Below are positions 36,785 through 46,005 of a stretch of DNA of 64,000 nucleotides, piece after piece. The stretch's first letter is position 1; the number at the start of each line of letters is the position of its first letter. The notes under the pieces are model-generated. The model worked only from the letters and a program-made list of their open reading frames with translations, was not told the DNA's origin and did no database searches. The stretch covers positions 62,001 through 126,000 of the forward strand of contig CBDCYS010000019.1 in the NCBI GenBank assembly GCA_965224215.1, read 5' to 3'. The DNA comes from CBDCYS01 sp965224215 (GTDB lineage Bacteria > Acidobacteriota > Terriglobia > Bryobacterales > UBA6623). Position numbers and translations under genes: made by a program.

Positions 36785-38386
36785 ATGATCTCAGCTTTAT
36801 TTCCGTTCGCGATGTTTGAGATCGGATCATCCGGTCTGCGAGGCTGGATGGAAGATCTGGTGGCCGGAGTGCTGCCGAGCGTCTATCAGATTAGCTGGTT
36901 TGATTGGTTAGTGGTCGGGCTCTACCTCGCGACCATGGTCGTTTTGAGCTGCTACGGCCTGCACCGCTACCAACTTGTCTACCTCTATCGCAAGCACAAG
37001 CGGAACACTCCTGGCGAGCCCGAAGTCCGCTTCAAGAAGCTGCCTAGAGTTACGGTTCAGTTGCCGATTTACAACGAGCAGTATGTTGTCGAGCAGCTTC
37101 TCGAGTCCATTTGCCGGCTCGACTACCCTCGAGATCTGCTGCAGATTCAGTTGCTCGATGATTCGACGGACGAAACGCAGCAGGTGGCTCGCGCCGCCTG
37201 CCACCGTCTCGCGGAGATGGGCCATCCGGTCGAGTACCTTCACCGGAATCATCGAACGGGTTACAAGGCCGGGGCGCTACAGGCGGGTCTGGAGTCCGCG
37301 CACGGAGAATTGATCGCGATCTTCGATGCGGACTTTTCACCCGACGCCGACTTCTTGTACAAGACGATTCACTACTTCACGGATCCAAAAGTCGGCATGG
37401 TGCAGGGCCGCTGGACATATCGCAACCGCAACCACTCGCTGCTCACCAGGATTCAGGCAATCTTGCTTGACGGGCACTTCGTTTTCGAGCACGGAGCACG
37501 GTCGCGGTCCGGCCGTTTCTTCAACTTCAACGGCACGGCCGGTGTACTGCGGAAATCCATGATCGAGGATGCGGGCGGCTGGCAGTTCGAGACGCTCACC
37601 GAGGATACGGATCTCAGTTACCGCGCCCAACTCCGCGGCTGGAGATTTCTGTACCTGCCGCAACTGGAAGTGCCCTCGGAGCTCCCCGTCGACATGACCT
37701 CGTTTCAGGCTCAGCAAGCGCGCTGGGCGAAGGGTTTGATTCAGACCGCCAAGAAGATTCTGCCGGTGTTGCTGCGCTCGAACCTGCCGCTGAAGGTAAA
37801 AGCCGAGGCCTGCTTTCACCTGACTGGAAATATCTCTTATCCGCTGATGGTGGTGTTGTCGATATTGCTGTTGCCGGCGATTGTGGTGCGTTATTACCAT
37901 TGGAACGGCCAGCTTCTCTACCTCGACATCCCGTTGTTTCTGGGGACGTTCAGCTCGCTGTCAACCTTCTACGTGCTCAGCCAGAAGGAGCTATACCCGC
38001 GTCAGTGGCGCCGGGCCGCGTTGCTGCTTCCGGCATTGATGGCGGTGGGGATTGGACTCACTCTCACGAATGCCAGAGCTGTCATGGAGGCACTGCTGGG
38101 GGTCGCATCGCCATTCCAACGGACCGCAAAATACTCGACCGACCTCACCCACGCCCGGCTGGCTCGCCGCCAGTACCGCCGCAGGAGCGGCTGGCTACCG
38201 ACGGCGCACCTGGCGGCCGGAAGCTATTTCGTCTTCTGCATTCTGTGCTGCCTGCTGATCGGCAACTGGGCGACGATGCCTTTTCTGGCAGTTTTCGTGA
38301 TGGGCTACTACTTTACCGGAGTGCTCATGCTGGTACAGGCTCGCCAGAGCCGCCTGCCTAGCCGCGAGCGGGGGCTGCTCGATTAG
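36785..38386 (+). CDS. processive-type family 2 glycosyltransferase (cellulose synthase-like)
   Basis: 533 aa from ATG 36785; an internal ATG at 36848 with GAGG upstream is a possible alternative start. One N-terminal membrane helix (LVVGLYLATMVVLSCYGLH), the GT-A domain with LLDDSTDET (D125-D126), IFDADFSPD, TEDTDLSYR and the QQARW motif (QxxRW), then four C-terminal helices. Matches the Bcs/mannan-synthase group that polymerises sugars across the inner membrane. No PilZ domain. The next gene (38429) is on the same strand at 42 bases, an ABC transporter ATPase. Confidence 0.87.
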   Translation: MISALFPFAMFEIGSSGLRGWMEDLVAGVLPSVYQISWFDWLVVGLYLATMVVLSCYGLHRYQLVYLYRKHKRNTPGEPEVRFKKLPRVTVQLPIYNEQYVVEQLLESICRLDYPRDLLQIQLLDDSTDETQQVARAACHRLAEMGHPVEYLHRNHRTGYKAGALQAGLESAHGELIAIFDADFSPDADFLYKTIHYFTDPKVGMVQGRWTYRNRNHSLLTRIQAILLDGHFVFEHGARSRSGRFFNFNGTAGVLRKSMIEDAGGWQFETLTEDTDLSYRAQLRGWRFLYLPQLEVPSELPVDMTSFQAQQARWAKGLIQTAKKILPVLLRSNLPLKVKAEACFHLTGNISYPLMVVLSILLLPAIVVRYYHWNGQLLYLDIPLFLGTFSSLSTFYVLSQKELYPRQWRRAALLLPALMAVGIGLTLTNARAVMEALLGVASPFQRTAKYSTDLTHARLARRQYRRRSGWLPTAHLAAGSYFVFCILCCLLIGNWATMPFLAVFVMGYYFTGVLMLVQARQSRLPSRERGLLD

Positions 38387-38428
38387 CGAGAGAGGCTCTG
38401 TTGGCCGTCTTGATTGAGTTTGTTGGCA

Positions 38429-39436
38429 ATGGATATAGATTTGCGGCAACCGCTTCCTTACGGCCACGGCTCAAAACTAATGCCTGAACAGATTCTGAAT
38501 GCCGTTCAAGTCGAAGGGCTTGCGTACAGCTACAACGGGACCGCGGCTCTGCGCGGGATCGGCTTTACTGTTGGCTCTGGGGAGATTTTCGGGCTGCTCG
38601 GCCCTAACGGCGGCGGGAAGACGACGGTTTTTCGAATCCTTTCGACGCTGCTGTTGCCGGACAGCGGCAACGCGAGTGTCTTCGGGGTTGACGTTGTGCG
38701 CGATCCGCTGGCAGCGCGTCGTCGCATCGGTGTCGTTTTCCAGAATCAGAGTCTCGATCGGCGTCTGACGGCTAAGGAAAACTTGGTCCATCAGGGACAC
38801 CTCTACGGCCTCCAGGGTAAGCCGCTTGAGCAGCGCATCGATGAGGTGCTCACTCGGTTGGGCCTGGCGGATCGCGCAGCCTCGATTGTAGAAAAGCTCT
38901 CAGGCGGGCTGCGACGCCGGGTCGAGCTTGCTAAGGGGTTGCTTCACCAGCCAGACTTGCTGCTTCTCGACGAGCCGAGTACCGGCATCGACCCTGGAGC
39001 GCGGCTGGACTTTTGGGAATACCTCCAACTGCTGCGGCGCCAAGAAGGGGTTACGGTCTTACTGACCACTCACTTGCTCGATGAAGCTGACAAGTGCGAC
39101 CGTCTGGCGATCCTCGATCGGGGAGCCATCGTGGCCGACGGAACGCCAGCCGAGCTGAAGAACCGAATCGGTGGTGATGTCGTCGCCCTCACCTGCAATG
39201 ACGCCGATAATCTGGCCGCCAGGCTGCCGCAAGCGATCGGGGTCACGCCGCAAGTGATCGATGGCACGGTCCGTTTCGAGTATGCAGACGGGCCGCGGCT
39301 GGTGGCGCGGCTTATGGAAGAGCTGCCGCTGCAGATCGATTCCGTGACGGTTTCCAAACCCTCCCTCGAAGATGTTTTCATTCAGCTGACTGGGCATCGT
39401 TTCCTAGAAGAAACGGCGGACGAGGATCAACGATAG
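38429..39436 (+). CDS. ABC transporter ATP-binding protein (ABC-2 exporter type)
   Basis: 335 aa from the ATG at 38429 (MDIDLRQPLPYG); ATG 38480 (MPEQILNAVQVEGL) is an alternative, and neither has a clear ribosome site. Walker A GLLGPNGGGKTTVFR, Q-loop VFQNQSLD, signature KLSGGLRRRVELAKGL, Walker B LLLLDEPSTGIDPG, switch His TTHLLDEAD. The C-terminal 80 residues are the DUF4162-like extension of DrrA/CcmA-type ATPases. Works with the permease at 39600. Confidence 0.92.
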   Translation: MDIDLRQPLPYGHGSKLMPEQILNAVQVEGLAYSYNGTAALRGIGFTVGSGEIFGLLGPNGGGKTTVFRILSTLLLPDSGNASVFGVDVVRDPLAARRRIGVVFQNQSLDRRLTAKENLVHQGHLYGLQGKPLEQRIDEVLTRLGLADRAASIVEKLSGGLRRRVELAKGLLHQPDLLLLDEPSTGIDPGARLDFWEYLQLLRRQEGVTVLLTTHLLDEADKCDRLAILDRGAIVADGTPAELKNRIGGDVVALTCNDADNLAARLPQAIGVTPQVIDGTVRFEYADGPRLVARLMEELPLQIDSVTVSKPSLEDVFIQLTGHRFLEETADEDQR

Positions 39437-39599
39437 AATGAGGTTTCGTCCGGGCGGGCCGGTGAGCCCGGCGTTCAGCTGAGGATTCTCGGAATCTTCG
39501 GATCATTCCGGTTGGTTCGGGATCGGCGGGTTACCGAGCGTAGCGAGCGAGCATCAACCCGGGAAGAGAGCCACCCACACCGGCTCCAATCCACCCACT

Positions 39600-40475
39600 A
39601 TGGCGAACCACGGATCCAGCGCTGTCACGGCGCAACAGCCCGCTGACACGGCGATCGCGTCGGCGGCTGCAGTTGTGTCCGGTCCCCCGGTTCAGCCGCG
39701 GCTTTGGTTGAGCGTGTGGACTTTATGGTCTCGTGAAATCCGGGGATTCTACCGGCAACGAAGCCGTGTGATCGCGGGCCTCGCCACGCCGCTGATCTTC
39801 TGGCTGCTGCTCGGTTCTGGCTTCGCCAACTCGCTCCGCGAATCAGGCGATACCGGTAGTGGCTCACTGCAGTTCTTCTTTCCTGGAATGGTGGCGCTGG
39901 TCGTCCTATTCACAGCGATCTTTTCCAACATCTCGATCATCGAGGACCGCCGCGAGGGATTCCTCCTATCGGTCTTGGTGGCGCCGGTTTCGCGAATGGC
40001 CCTGGTGCTCGGGAAGATCTTGGGCGCGACGACGATTGGCTTTATCCAGGGACTGGTGTTCTTGCCCTTCGCGCTGCTGTTAGGCATATCCATTGAGATC
40101 TCGAAGCTACCCGCCATGTTCGCTGCGATTCTGCTGACCTCTTTCGGCCTAACGGCTCTGGGATTTTGCTTCGCGTGGTGGATCAACTCCGTGCAGGGCT
40201 TCCATTCCGTGATGAACATCGTGTTAATGCCGCTATGGCTGCTCTCGGGCGCGGTATTCCCAGCCGAGGGAGCGGCACGCTGGATGCAGTGGCTGATGGT
40301 TGTCAACCCGCTTAGTTATGGAGTGACGGCCTTGCGACGTCTTTTCTCGTCAGGGGCAGAGGTGAGCGGGGCCCCGCTAGCGGTCTGCTTTGCGGTTATT
40401 GTCGGGTTCAGCGTTGTGACGCTGGCTGCTGCGTTTTATTTGGCCAGTCGGACTACATCGCGCAACCTTGCCTAG
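39600..40475 (+). CDS. ABC-2 type transporter permease
   Basis: 291 aa. About six membrane helices; the ABC-2 region reads FFPGMVALVVLFTAIFSNIS, EDRREGFLLSVLVAPVSR, LALGFCFAWWINSVQGFHSV and MVVNPLSYGVTALRRLFSSG. Partner of the ATPase upstream (163 bases). The 163-base gap has no gene. The exported substrate is unknown; in related genomes such pairs accompany cytochrome oxidase assembly genes, as the DUF420 gene here also suggests. Confidence 0.88.
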   Translation: MANHGSSAVTAQQPADTAIASAAAVVSGPPVQPRLWLSVWTLWSREIRGFYRQRSRVIAGLATPLIFWLLLGSGFANSLRESGDTGSGSLQFFFPGMVALVVLFTAIFSNISIIEDRREGFLLSVLVAPVSRMALVLGKILGATTIGFIQGLVFLPFALLLGISIEISKLPAMFAAILLTSFGLTALGFCFAWWINSVQGFHSVMNIVLMPLWLLSGAVFPAEGAARWMQWLMVVNPLSYGVTALRRLFSSGAEVSGAPLAVCFAVIVGFSVVTLAAAFYLASRTTSRNLA

Positions 40476-40616
40476 TCGCTGGCTTTGGAGCGCCGAGGTC
40501 TTCCCTTCGGGCCGCCACGGGCTTGGCCAACGGCAAGGCATTGAACAGGCGCTCAGGAACAAGCCGGTCATGCACCAGGCACTCAGGAAATAGGCACTGC
40601 ACAGAAGCGCCAAACG

Positions 40617-41030
40617 ATGGACGTCACCGATCTTCCCGCGCTGAACGCCTGCCTGAACTCAGCGAGCGCGGTGTTCCTCGGAGCAGGCTACTACTTTATT
40701 CGTCATCAACAGAAGAGCCGCCACCGGGCGTGCATGATCTCCGCCTTCGTCGTCTCCTGCTTGTTCCTGTCAAGCTACCTGTTTTATCACTACCACGTGG
40801 GTTCGATTCCGTTTACCAAACAGGGATGGATTCGGCCGGTTTACTTCACGATTCTTATCACGCATATTGTGCTGGCGGCATCGATTGTCCCGATGGCGCT
40901 GATCACGCTGATTCGGGCGTTGCGCGGCCGTTTTGGAGCGCATCGGCGTATCGCGCGCTGGACCTGGCCGATTTGGATGTATGTGTCGGTCAGCGGCGTT
41001 TGCATCTATGTGATGCTTTATCGGCTGTGA
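40617..41030 (+). CDS. DUF420 family membrane protein
   Basis: 137 aa, four membrane helices. The His-rich segment LFYHYHVGSIPF and the sequence FTILITHIVLAASIVPMALI mark DUF420 (the YozB/CtaM family); the family is linked to maturation of heme A-containing oxidases in Firmicutes. Same strand as the ABC genes, 141 bases downstream, so it may be the last gene of that unit. Confidence 0.85.
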   Translation: MDVTDLPALNACLNSASAVFLGAGYYFIRHQQKSRHRACMISAFVVSCLFLSSYLFYHYHVGSIPFTKQGWIRPVYFTILITHIVLAASIVPMALITLIRALRGRFGAHRRIARWTWPIWMYVSVSGVCIYVMLYRL

Positions 41031-41123
41031 GATGCAGTCGGCGGACCGCAGCCGAACCTGCCGTCCAACCCGGCGCGGACTTGCGTCCACGCCTCCGCCC
41101 GGTCGTCTGAACGTTCCGCGGAG

Positions 41124-41786
41124 TTAATTATCTTTCTCTTGTTTCCGGTCGCTGGCTTCCGAACTATTCGCCTGGATGCGCTGTGTCAGCTCCGCCATAT
41201 AGTGCGCCGAGCTGACTAGAATTGTCGCCGCCGCCGCCCAGATCAGCACATCGAGCAATTGCCCGGTCCAGACAGCCTGCGTCGCGTTGTAGAGCACGAC
41301 CGTCGAGATAGTGGCCGCTTGCACGACAGTATTTGCCTTGCCGAACGCGCTCGGCGGGAAATCCCGGATCTCGGTGGACAGCATGACAACAAGCACCGTG
41401 GCGATGATGATTAAGTCCCGGCTGAGCACCAGAATTGTTAGCCACCACGGAATCGCGCCAATCAGCGCCTGAACGATGAAAGCCGACGTTAGCAGCAATT
41501 TGTCCGCTATCGGATCCAGATATTCTCCCAGCATGGTTTGCTGGTTGAGGCGCCGCGCGATGATGCCGTCGATGACGTCGGTGATCACCGCCACGAGAAA
41601 CAATCCCAGAGCGATGTCGTGCCGCCGATAGATCATGGCGATCAGGATGAATGGCAGCATCAGCAGCCGAATCATCGTGAGCTGATTGGGAACCGACAGG
41701 ACCTGCCCGATTATCGACCGCGAGCGCCATCGAGATCGGGTTTGAGGGCCGGCCTCTAACCGTTCCATGGAATTGTTCGGGGTCAT
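41124..41786 (-). CDS. pgsA: CDP-diacylglycerol-glycerol-3-phosphate 3-phosphatidyltransferase
   Basis: 220 aa with four to five membrane helices. The CDP-alcohol phosphotransferase motif D-G-x2-A-R-x8-G-x3-D-x3-D is exact, running from DGIIARR through MLGEYLDPIAD. Makes phosphatidylglycerol phosphate, the first step toward PG and cardiolipin. The N-terminal 30 residues are polar. Closest neighbours are on the same strand (DraG-like gene 40 bases upstream). Confidence 0.9.
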   Translation of the reverse strand: MTPNNSMERLEAGPQTRSRWRSRSIIGQVLSVPNQLTMIRLLMLPFILIAMIYRRHDIALGLFLVAVITDVIDGIIARRLNQQTMLGEYLDPIADKLLLTSAFIVQALIGAIPWWLTILVLSRDLIIIATVLVVMLSTEIRDFPPSAFGKANTVVQAATISTVVLYNATQAVWTGQLLDVLIWAAAATILVSSAHYMAELTQRIQANSSEASDRKQEKDN

Positions 41787-41826
41787 AACGCTGGGTTGCT
41801 TGAGCTCAGTTCAACAGCGTTCGCTG

Positions 41827-42786
41827 TCATAGCTCGACGAAATGCCGGATACTCTGGTTCGTCGCGAACAGCAGGCGCCGAGCTAGGTCCTCGATCAGTT
41901 CGCGCTCGGCCAACTTTTCCAACCATTCGGACGGAATGCCTTCCAGCCCATAGTGTGCGCCGGCCAATTGTCCATAGACAGCCGCGGTCGTGTCGGCATC
42001 ATTGCCCAGATTGACGGCCAGCAGCGCTCCTTCCCGGAAGGAGCTGGATTGGTGAAAGGCCCAGAGTGCGGCCTCCATGGTATCAATCACGTAACCGGTC
42101 GCCGGAAGCTCGTGCGCTTGCTTGGTTTTGTAGACACCGCGGGCAATCGCGTCGACTCGCCGGGTCAGGGCCACGTGCTGGAACAACCAGTAATTGTAAA
42201 CCGGGGAGTAGAGATCGGAAAGCAGTAAATCTTTGGAATCTCCGCGGAGGGCTCCGACCAGCAGCCCCGCGAAATAGCGACAGCAATCCACGGCCTCGGT
42301 GGCGGCGTGGGTCGTTTTCGACATTTGAGACGCCAGCTCTTTGGCTCGTCCGGCGTCATGTACCAGGTACATGGAAATCGGGGCCAGTCGCATCAGGGAG
42401 CCGTTGCCGGCGGACCGCTCATCCGTGGAGCCGGCATAAGGATCACCTGTTTCGGCATAGCGCGATAGAGCGGTGTTTACCGTGATACCGATGTCGAAGC
42501 AGGTTTCGGTGCTCGACATGTAGCCTTCGTCTCGCCAACGAAGGTAGCGATCCATCTGGTCTTTCGCGTTGAATCCGCCGCATTCGACAATTGACGCTGC
42601 CAAGCACAGCGCCATGGAGGTATCGTCGGTCCACTGCCCTGGGTCTAGTTGCCACGGCCCGCCCGCAACCATTCCCTCAGCGCGGAAAGTCCCCGCTTTA
42701 CCGCCCTCGAAGGGCGCTCCCAATGCATCCCCCACGGCGAGCCCAAGCAGGGTGCCAAGAAATCGATTTTCTACACCCAGACTCAT
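41827..42786 (-). CDS. ADP-ribosylglycohydrolase family protein (DraG-like)
   Basis: 319 aa. Metal-binding motifs of the family: LGLAVGDALGAPFE at the N-terminus, GQWTDDTSMALCLA (the TDDT cluster), RSAGNGSLMRLAPI, and NLGNDADTTAAVYGQLAGA at the C-terminus (the D-D-T metal site). All residues for two Mg ions are present, so an active hydrolase removing ADP-ribose from protein or nucleic acid is likely. No ADP-ribosyltransferase lies nearby. Confidence 0.9.
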   Translation of the reverse strand: MSLGVENRFLGTLLGLAVGDALGAPFEGGKAGTFRAEGMVAGGPWQLDPGQWTDDTSMALCLAASIVECGGFNAKDQMDRYLRWRDEGYMSSTETCFDIGITVNTALSRYAETGDPYAGSTDERSAGNGSLMRLAPISMYLVHDAGRAKELASQMSKTTHAATEAVDCCRYFAGLLVGALRGDSKDLLLSDLYSPVYNYWLFQHVALTRRVDAIARGVYKTKQAHELPATGYVIDTMEAALWAFHQSSSFREGALLAVNLGNDADTTAAVYGQLAGAHYGLEGIPSEWLEKLAERELIEDLARRLLFATNQSIRHFVEL

Positions 42787-43001
42787 CGCATTTCATTCTA
42801 GCGCGGGCGACTTTGGGCTCTGGGCGAGTCAGGAAATGCTGATGGCGGGAGTCGCGAAGGGCAGATTCAATACTGGGCGACGGCCGGGACGTGGGCTTGG
42901 CGGCAGACGAGCGGGGTACGCTTCGCCTCGGCTTTTCGGCGGCGGCCTAGCGGCCGAAAGCCGAAGAGCAGGCGGGAATTTTGTTCGAGGCTTGAGTCCT
43001 G

Positions 43002-43271
43002 CTAGTGAGGCGTTTCCGGGCAGGCACAGCAATCGCTGCAGCGATTACATTTCTCGCAAAGGTGGTTTCCGCAGGCGTCGCGAGTGCAACGGACACAGAT
43101 CCTTGTCGACGGCTCTTCGCAGATATGGCAATGGAACCGGAAACCGTCGGTATCCTGGACCGACGGCGCGTTCGAGGCTTCTGCTACCTCATCGGCAAGG
43201 CCAGCTGGGAATCGCTCAAAAGGATGGTCCATTGTTTGGGGGTGAGTGTTAGGTTGGAGCGTTGAGGTCAA
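43002..43271 (-). CDS. small Cys-rich (zinc-binding) protein
   Basis: 89 aa from 43271, or 76 aa from the ATG at 43232 (MDHPFERFPAG). The C-terminal half is Cys/His-rich: CHICEEPSTRICVRCTRDAC, then GNHLCEKCNRCSDCCAC, four CxxC-type pairs that could bind two or three Zn. No known family; such treble-clef-like modules often bind protein or nucleic acid. It lies between the DraG-like gene and a set of small secreted proteins on the same strand. Confidence 0.65.
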   Translation of the reverse strand: MTSTLQPNTHPQTMDHPFERFPAGLADEVAEASNAPSVQDTDGFRFHCHICEEPSTRICVRCTRDACGNHLCEKCNRCSDCCACPETPH

Positions 43272-43308
43272 GCGTTTGTGCCGAGGCTGAAAAGTGATTT
43301 TCTGGTTG

Positions 43309-43848
43309 TCAATTACCCGCCATTGGACGCTTTAGCATCTCCAGGCGGCAGCGTTGCGCCTCGCTATTCGCGATGTCAAGCTCGGCCTCCTGATCGATAA
43401 CCAGCTGTCGCATGTACTCTTTCAGCCGATCCTCGACGGAAGTGACTCGGCCGGCGGTACTGTCGAGCAGGTCGCCCAGAGACGCGTTTTGGTACTTCCT
43501 CACTCCTGCCGACATGGAGGTCACCATTGAGCTGACGCGGTCCATCCACAAAAACGTGTCAACGGTTGTCGAAAGTTTCTCTGGCTGGCGCTCCAAAGCC
43601 TGCGCGGAATTGGCCAGATTCGATATGTCGGCTTGCAAAGTTTGGTATTGCGTCACGTAAGCATCGGGGGCGCCGTCCTGGATCCATTCCTTGGGGCGTA
43701 TCTGCGAAAGAATCTTCACGATATCATCCGTGCCGCCGCGCAGAGTGCCAGCCATCTCGATGACTTCCCAGCGCGGGATTGTGCCCGATTCCTGCGCGGG
43801 CAAAACAAAAACGCATCCAAGCAGGAGCACCGCAGATAGCAGCTTCAT
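43309..43848 (-). CDS. secreted helical protein of unknown function
   Basis: 179 aa from ATG 43848, chosen for its signal peptide (MKLLSAVLLLGCVFVLPAQE); the frame is open 56 codons further but that part is not protein-like. The mature part is all helix (DRVSSMVTSMSAGVRKYQNA, EDRLKEYMRQLVIDQEAELD). No domain recognised. Confidence 0.65.
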   Translation of the reverse strand: MKLLSAVLLLGCVFVLPAQESGTIPRWEVIEMAGTLRGGTDDIVKILSQIRPKEWIQDGAPDAYVTQYQTLQADISNLANSAQALERQPEKLSTTVDTFLWMDRVSSMVTSMSAGVRKYQNASLGDLLDSTAGRVTSVEDRLKEYMRQLVIDQEAELDIANSEAQRCRLEMLKRPMAGN

Positions 43849-43934
43849 ATAGCCATCGTAGATACCCGGTACGCAACCTGACAAGGCGCCGCGAATTAGA
43901 ATGGGCTGCGCAATACCGGGCGCGCGGTCCCGGG

Positions 43935-44195
43935 CTAGGCCTGAAACGATGGGTCGGGCTCGATTTCGCCGTCGACCAGCCGGAAGCCGGTTCGGTGCAA
44001 TGCATCCGCGGAACACAGTAGACGAGGCTCCCTGGAGTCTCCTCTCAACTCGGGATCCTTGGAGCCGAAATCCGGATCGAAGGGATCAACGACCCACACG
44101 ATCTTACCCTTGAAGCTGACTCGAACCTCCAGTTGCGCGCCGCACAAGCGGCAGAAGAATTCGACAGATCTCTGCTCTTCGCCGTCGCTGGCCAC
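43935..44195 (-). CDS. small hypothetical protein with CxxC
   Basis: 86 aa. One CRLC pair near residue 15 followed by strands VEFF, QLEVRVSFKGKIVWVVDPF; a single further Cys downstream (LLCSAD). It could be a half zinc ribbon. Upstream of, and on the same strand as, the secreted helical protein (86 bases). Confidence 0.55.
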   Translation of the reverse strand: MASDGEEQRSVEFFCRLCGAQLEVRVSFKGKIVWVVDPFDPDFGSKDPELRGDSREPRLLCSADALHRTGFRLVDGEIEPDPSFQA

Positions 44196-44294
44196 GTTCT
44201 CATCTTACGAGGACTGGGTCAGTCAGATGTCGCCAACAATGGACCCACGACACGCCTGGAGGCGTACGCCACGCCGAGCCTCGGGAAACACGGG

Positions 44295-44996
44295 TCAAGG
44301 GGGCGTGAACCCAGACTTCGCATTCACCTTTCGGCGAACTTTCTCGGCCCAACGGAAAGCGGCAACCAGTTCCTTCGCGATTTTGTCGGCGACGTCGGCC
44401 CCAGCTCCTTTGTATTTTGCTCCGGAGCTCTCCTGGGTTGCCGACCAGATCACCTCGCCGTTTCCGAGAACGAGGCGAATCGCGGCCAAAGCTTCGTGTT
44501 TCCTTCGGCGGGAGGAGGAAGACTCTGTGTCTCCAATGCCGAAGCTTGCGGCACTGTAGTCGGACTCACCCGACTCCCTCTCACTGGACGAAGCCGACCC
44601 GCGCACATTGAGACCCTCCCTCCTCGTGGAGTAGTCGGAATAGATGAGGTCTTCGGCAGTCCCACGGATGAATGCGTCCGCGCGCTCTTCGTCTTCCACG
44701 ACGAGGAACAGGCCGGCACGGTGCAAGCTGCCGATCAACATGTCGCGAATCTCCTCGCTGCCGTTGCCGTGGAGAGGGTCGACGTAGACCGCCTTGATCT
44801 GGAGCAGCTTGAGGAGTTGGCTCTCCTTGAGAGAGACGCTCTCGGGGAGAGCAGGCTCCGCGGGTTCGCCAAAACAGGCGGCGCACAGGACGAGGGCCGT
44901 CACCGCTTGAAGCGCTCCCCGCGAGACCGCCTGTCCCCGTGCAACCGTCCGCACGGTGATGTGCTGTCCTGTCATGCTCTGTCTGTTGCGCATCAT
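44295..44996 (-). CDS. secreted protein, unknown function, second gene of a pair
   Basis: 233 aa. N-terminal signal segment with hydrophobic core ALQAVTALVLCAACFG. Mature part has the pattern AVYVDPLHGNGSEEIRDMLI, LFLVVEDEERADAFIRGTAE and IRLVLGNGEVIWSATQESSG ending in IAKELVAAFRWA, which resembles the alpha/beta domain used by secreted proteins of the CsgG/DUF4136 sort, with a Ser-rich insert (SASSSERESGESDYSA). Starts five bases after the stop of the next gene upstream, so they are co-transcribed. Confidence 0.65.
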   Translation of the reverse strand: MMRNRQSMTGQHITVRTVARGQAVSRGALQAVTALVLCAACFGEPAEPALPESVSLKESQLLKLLQIKAVYVDPLHGNGSEEIRDMLIGSLHRAGLFLVVEDEERADAFIRGTAEDLIYSDYSTRREGLNVRGSASSSERESGESDYSAASFGIGDTESSSSRRRKHEALAAIRLVLGNGEVIWSATQESSGAKYKGAGADVADKIAKELVAAFRWAEKVRRKVNAKSGFTPP

Positions 44997-45000
44997 TGGC

Positions 45001-45504
45001 TCATTGGCTCAGTGCTTCGCGGGCCTTCTCGTTTTCGAACTCCACTTTGAGGCCGCTCCGTGCCGAGAGTCCAGCCAGCGTCGTGCGAACGATCTTCTTG
45101 CCTAACTCGAGGACCACCGCCTGCTGATTGCCTTCGGCATCGAAGAAGCTGAGCGTCAGGTAGTGGTTCCGTTTCTTGGTGAGCAGGAAGAGCGGAGAGA
45201 TCGCTATCGCCAGACCGAGGCGACGGGCTGATTTTTGGCCGTATTCGAGGGAATTGATGCTGTCATAGCGTATGCGCAGCTCTCCCTTCTCATGCCGGAA
45301 GACGAAGTGGCGAGAACCGGTTGTCGTCACCGCGCCTGCGGTGGAGAGGCGGATTGTGGAAAGAGTTCCGCCGCGGTAAACAGCTTTTTTGCTGGGGATA
45401 CCCGCCAGCAAGGCCGGCGAAATAACATTCGCTAGAAGTACGGCCGCAAGGAGGAAGCCTCTCTCCTGGGCATAGGAATGAGAAATGAGTGTCAACGCTA
45501 TCAT
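45001..45504 (-). CDS. hypothetical exported or membrane protein, first gene of a pair
   Basis: 167 aa. Short N-terminal region, hydrophobic segment FLLAAVLLANVISPALLAG, then beta-rich sequence with a second hydrophobic stretch (LGLAIAISPLFLLTKKRNHY). No family recognised. Operon with 44295..44996. Confidence 0.6.
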   Translation of the reverse strand: MIALTLISHSYAQERGFLLAAVLLANVISPALLAGIPSKKAVYRGGTLSTIRLSTAGAVTTTGSRHFVFRHEKGELRIRYDSINSLEYGQKSARRLGLAIAISPLFLLTKKRNHYLTLSFFDAEGNQQAVVLELGKKIVRTTLAGLSARSGLKVEFENEKAREALSQ

Positions 45505-45624
45505 GACAGAAAAGCCGCCCCAAGAGGCAGAAAAAATTCTAACAATAGAAATTCATTAGAAAAGCTGGCAGAGTTGTCTCGCCGGTGGCGCGACCTCGGA
45601 TGAGAAAGCAGGGGTTCGGCGTTT

Positions 45625-45951
45625 TCAGTCCGCAGCCTGGAAAAGCCAGGCCGCTTCCCCTGAGTCGGCTTCCGCCTGGTCCAGCAGGGAGTTGATCCTG
45701 TCGGCCTTCATGCTCACGTCGGCTTTCAGGCGGTCATTCTCTTGCCTGAGGTTTGTGTACTCGTCGGCCAAATGCAGCGCTGTCAACACGGCGACCCGAT
45801 AGTTGTCGGACACCCGTACTTGGCTTGCGATGAAGTTCATCTTCTGGTCAACGAGTTCGGCAAGTTGACGGGTTTGTTCGGTGTCGGTGCCGCCCTTGAT
45901 GTAGAAAACTTGACCGAAAATGTTGACTTGTGTTCCGCTGTTTTCGGGCAT
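45625..45951 (-). CDS. zapA: cell division protein ZapA
   Basis: 108 aa from ATG 45951 (MPENSGTQVNIFGQVFYIKG); an in-frame start at 45987 adds 12 residues without a better ribosome site. The N-terminal VNIFGQVFYIKGGTDTEQTR, the segment LAELVDQKMNFIASQ, AVLTALHLADEYTNL and the C-terminal coiled coil identify ZapA, which bundles FtsZ filaments. It lies just downstream of a zapB-like gene. Confidence 0.87.
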   Translation of the reverse strand: MPENSGTQVNIFGQVFYIKGGTDTEQTRQLAELVDQKMNFIASQVRVSDNYRVAVLTALHLADEYTNLRQENDRLKADVSMKADRINSLLDQAEADSGEAAWLFQAAD

Positions 45952-46005
45952 CGGTTCGGCCTCGTTGCCAGGCGGCCGTGCCGCCATGGAGGTGGATAGG
46001 GTGAG

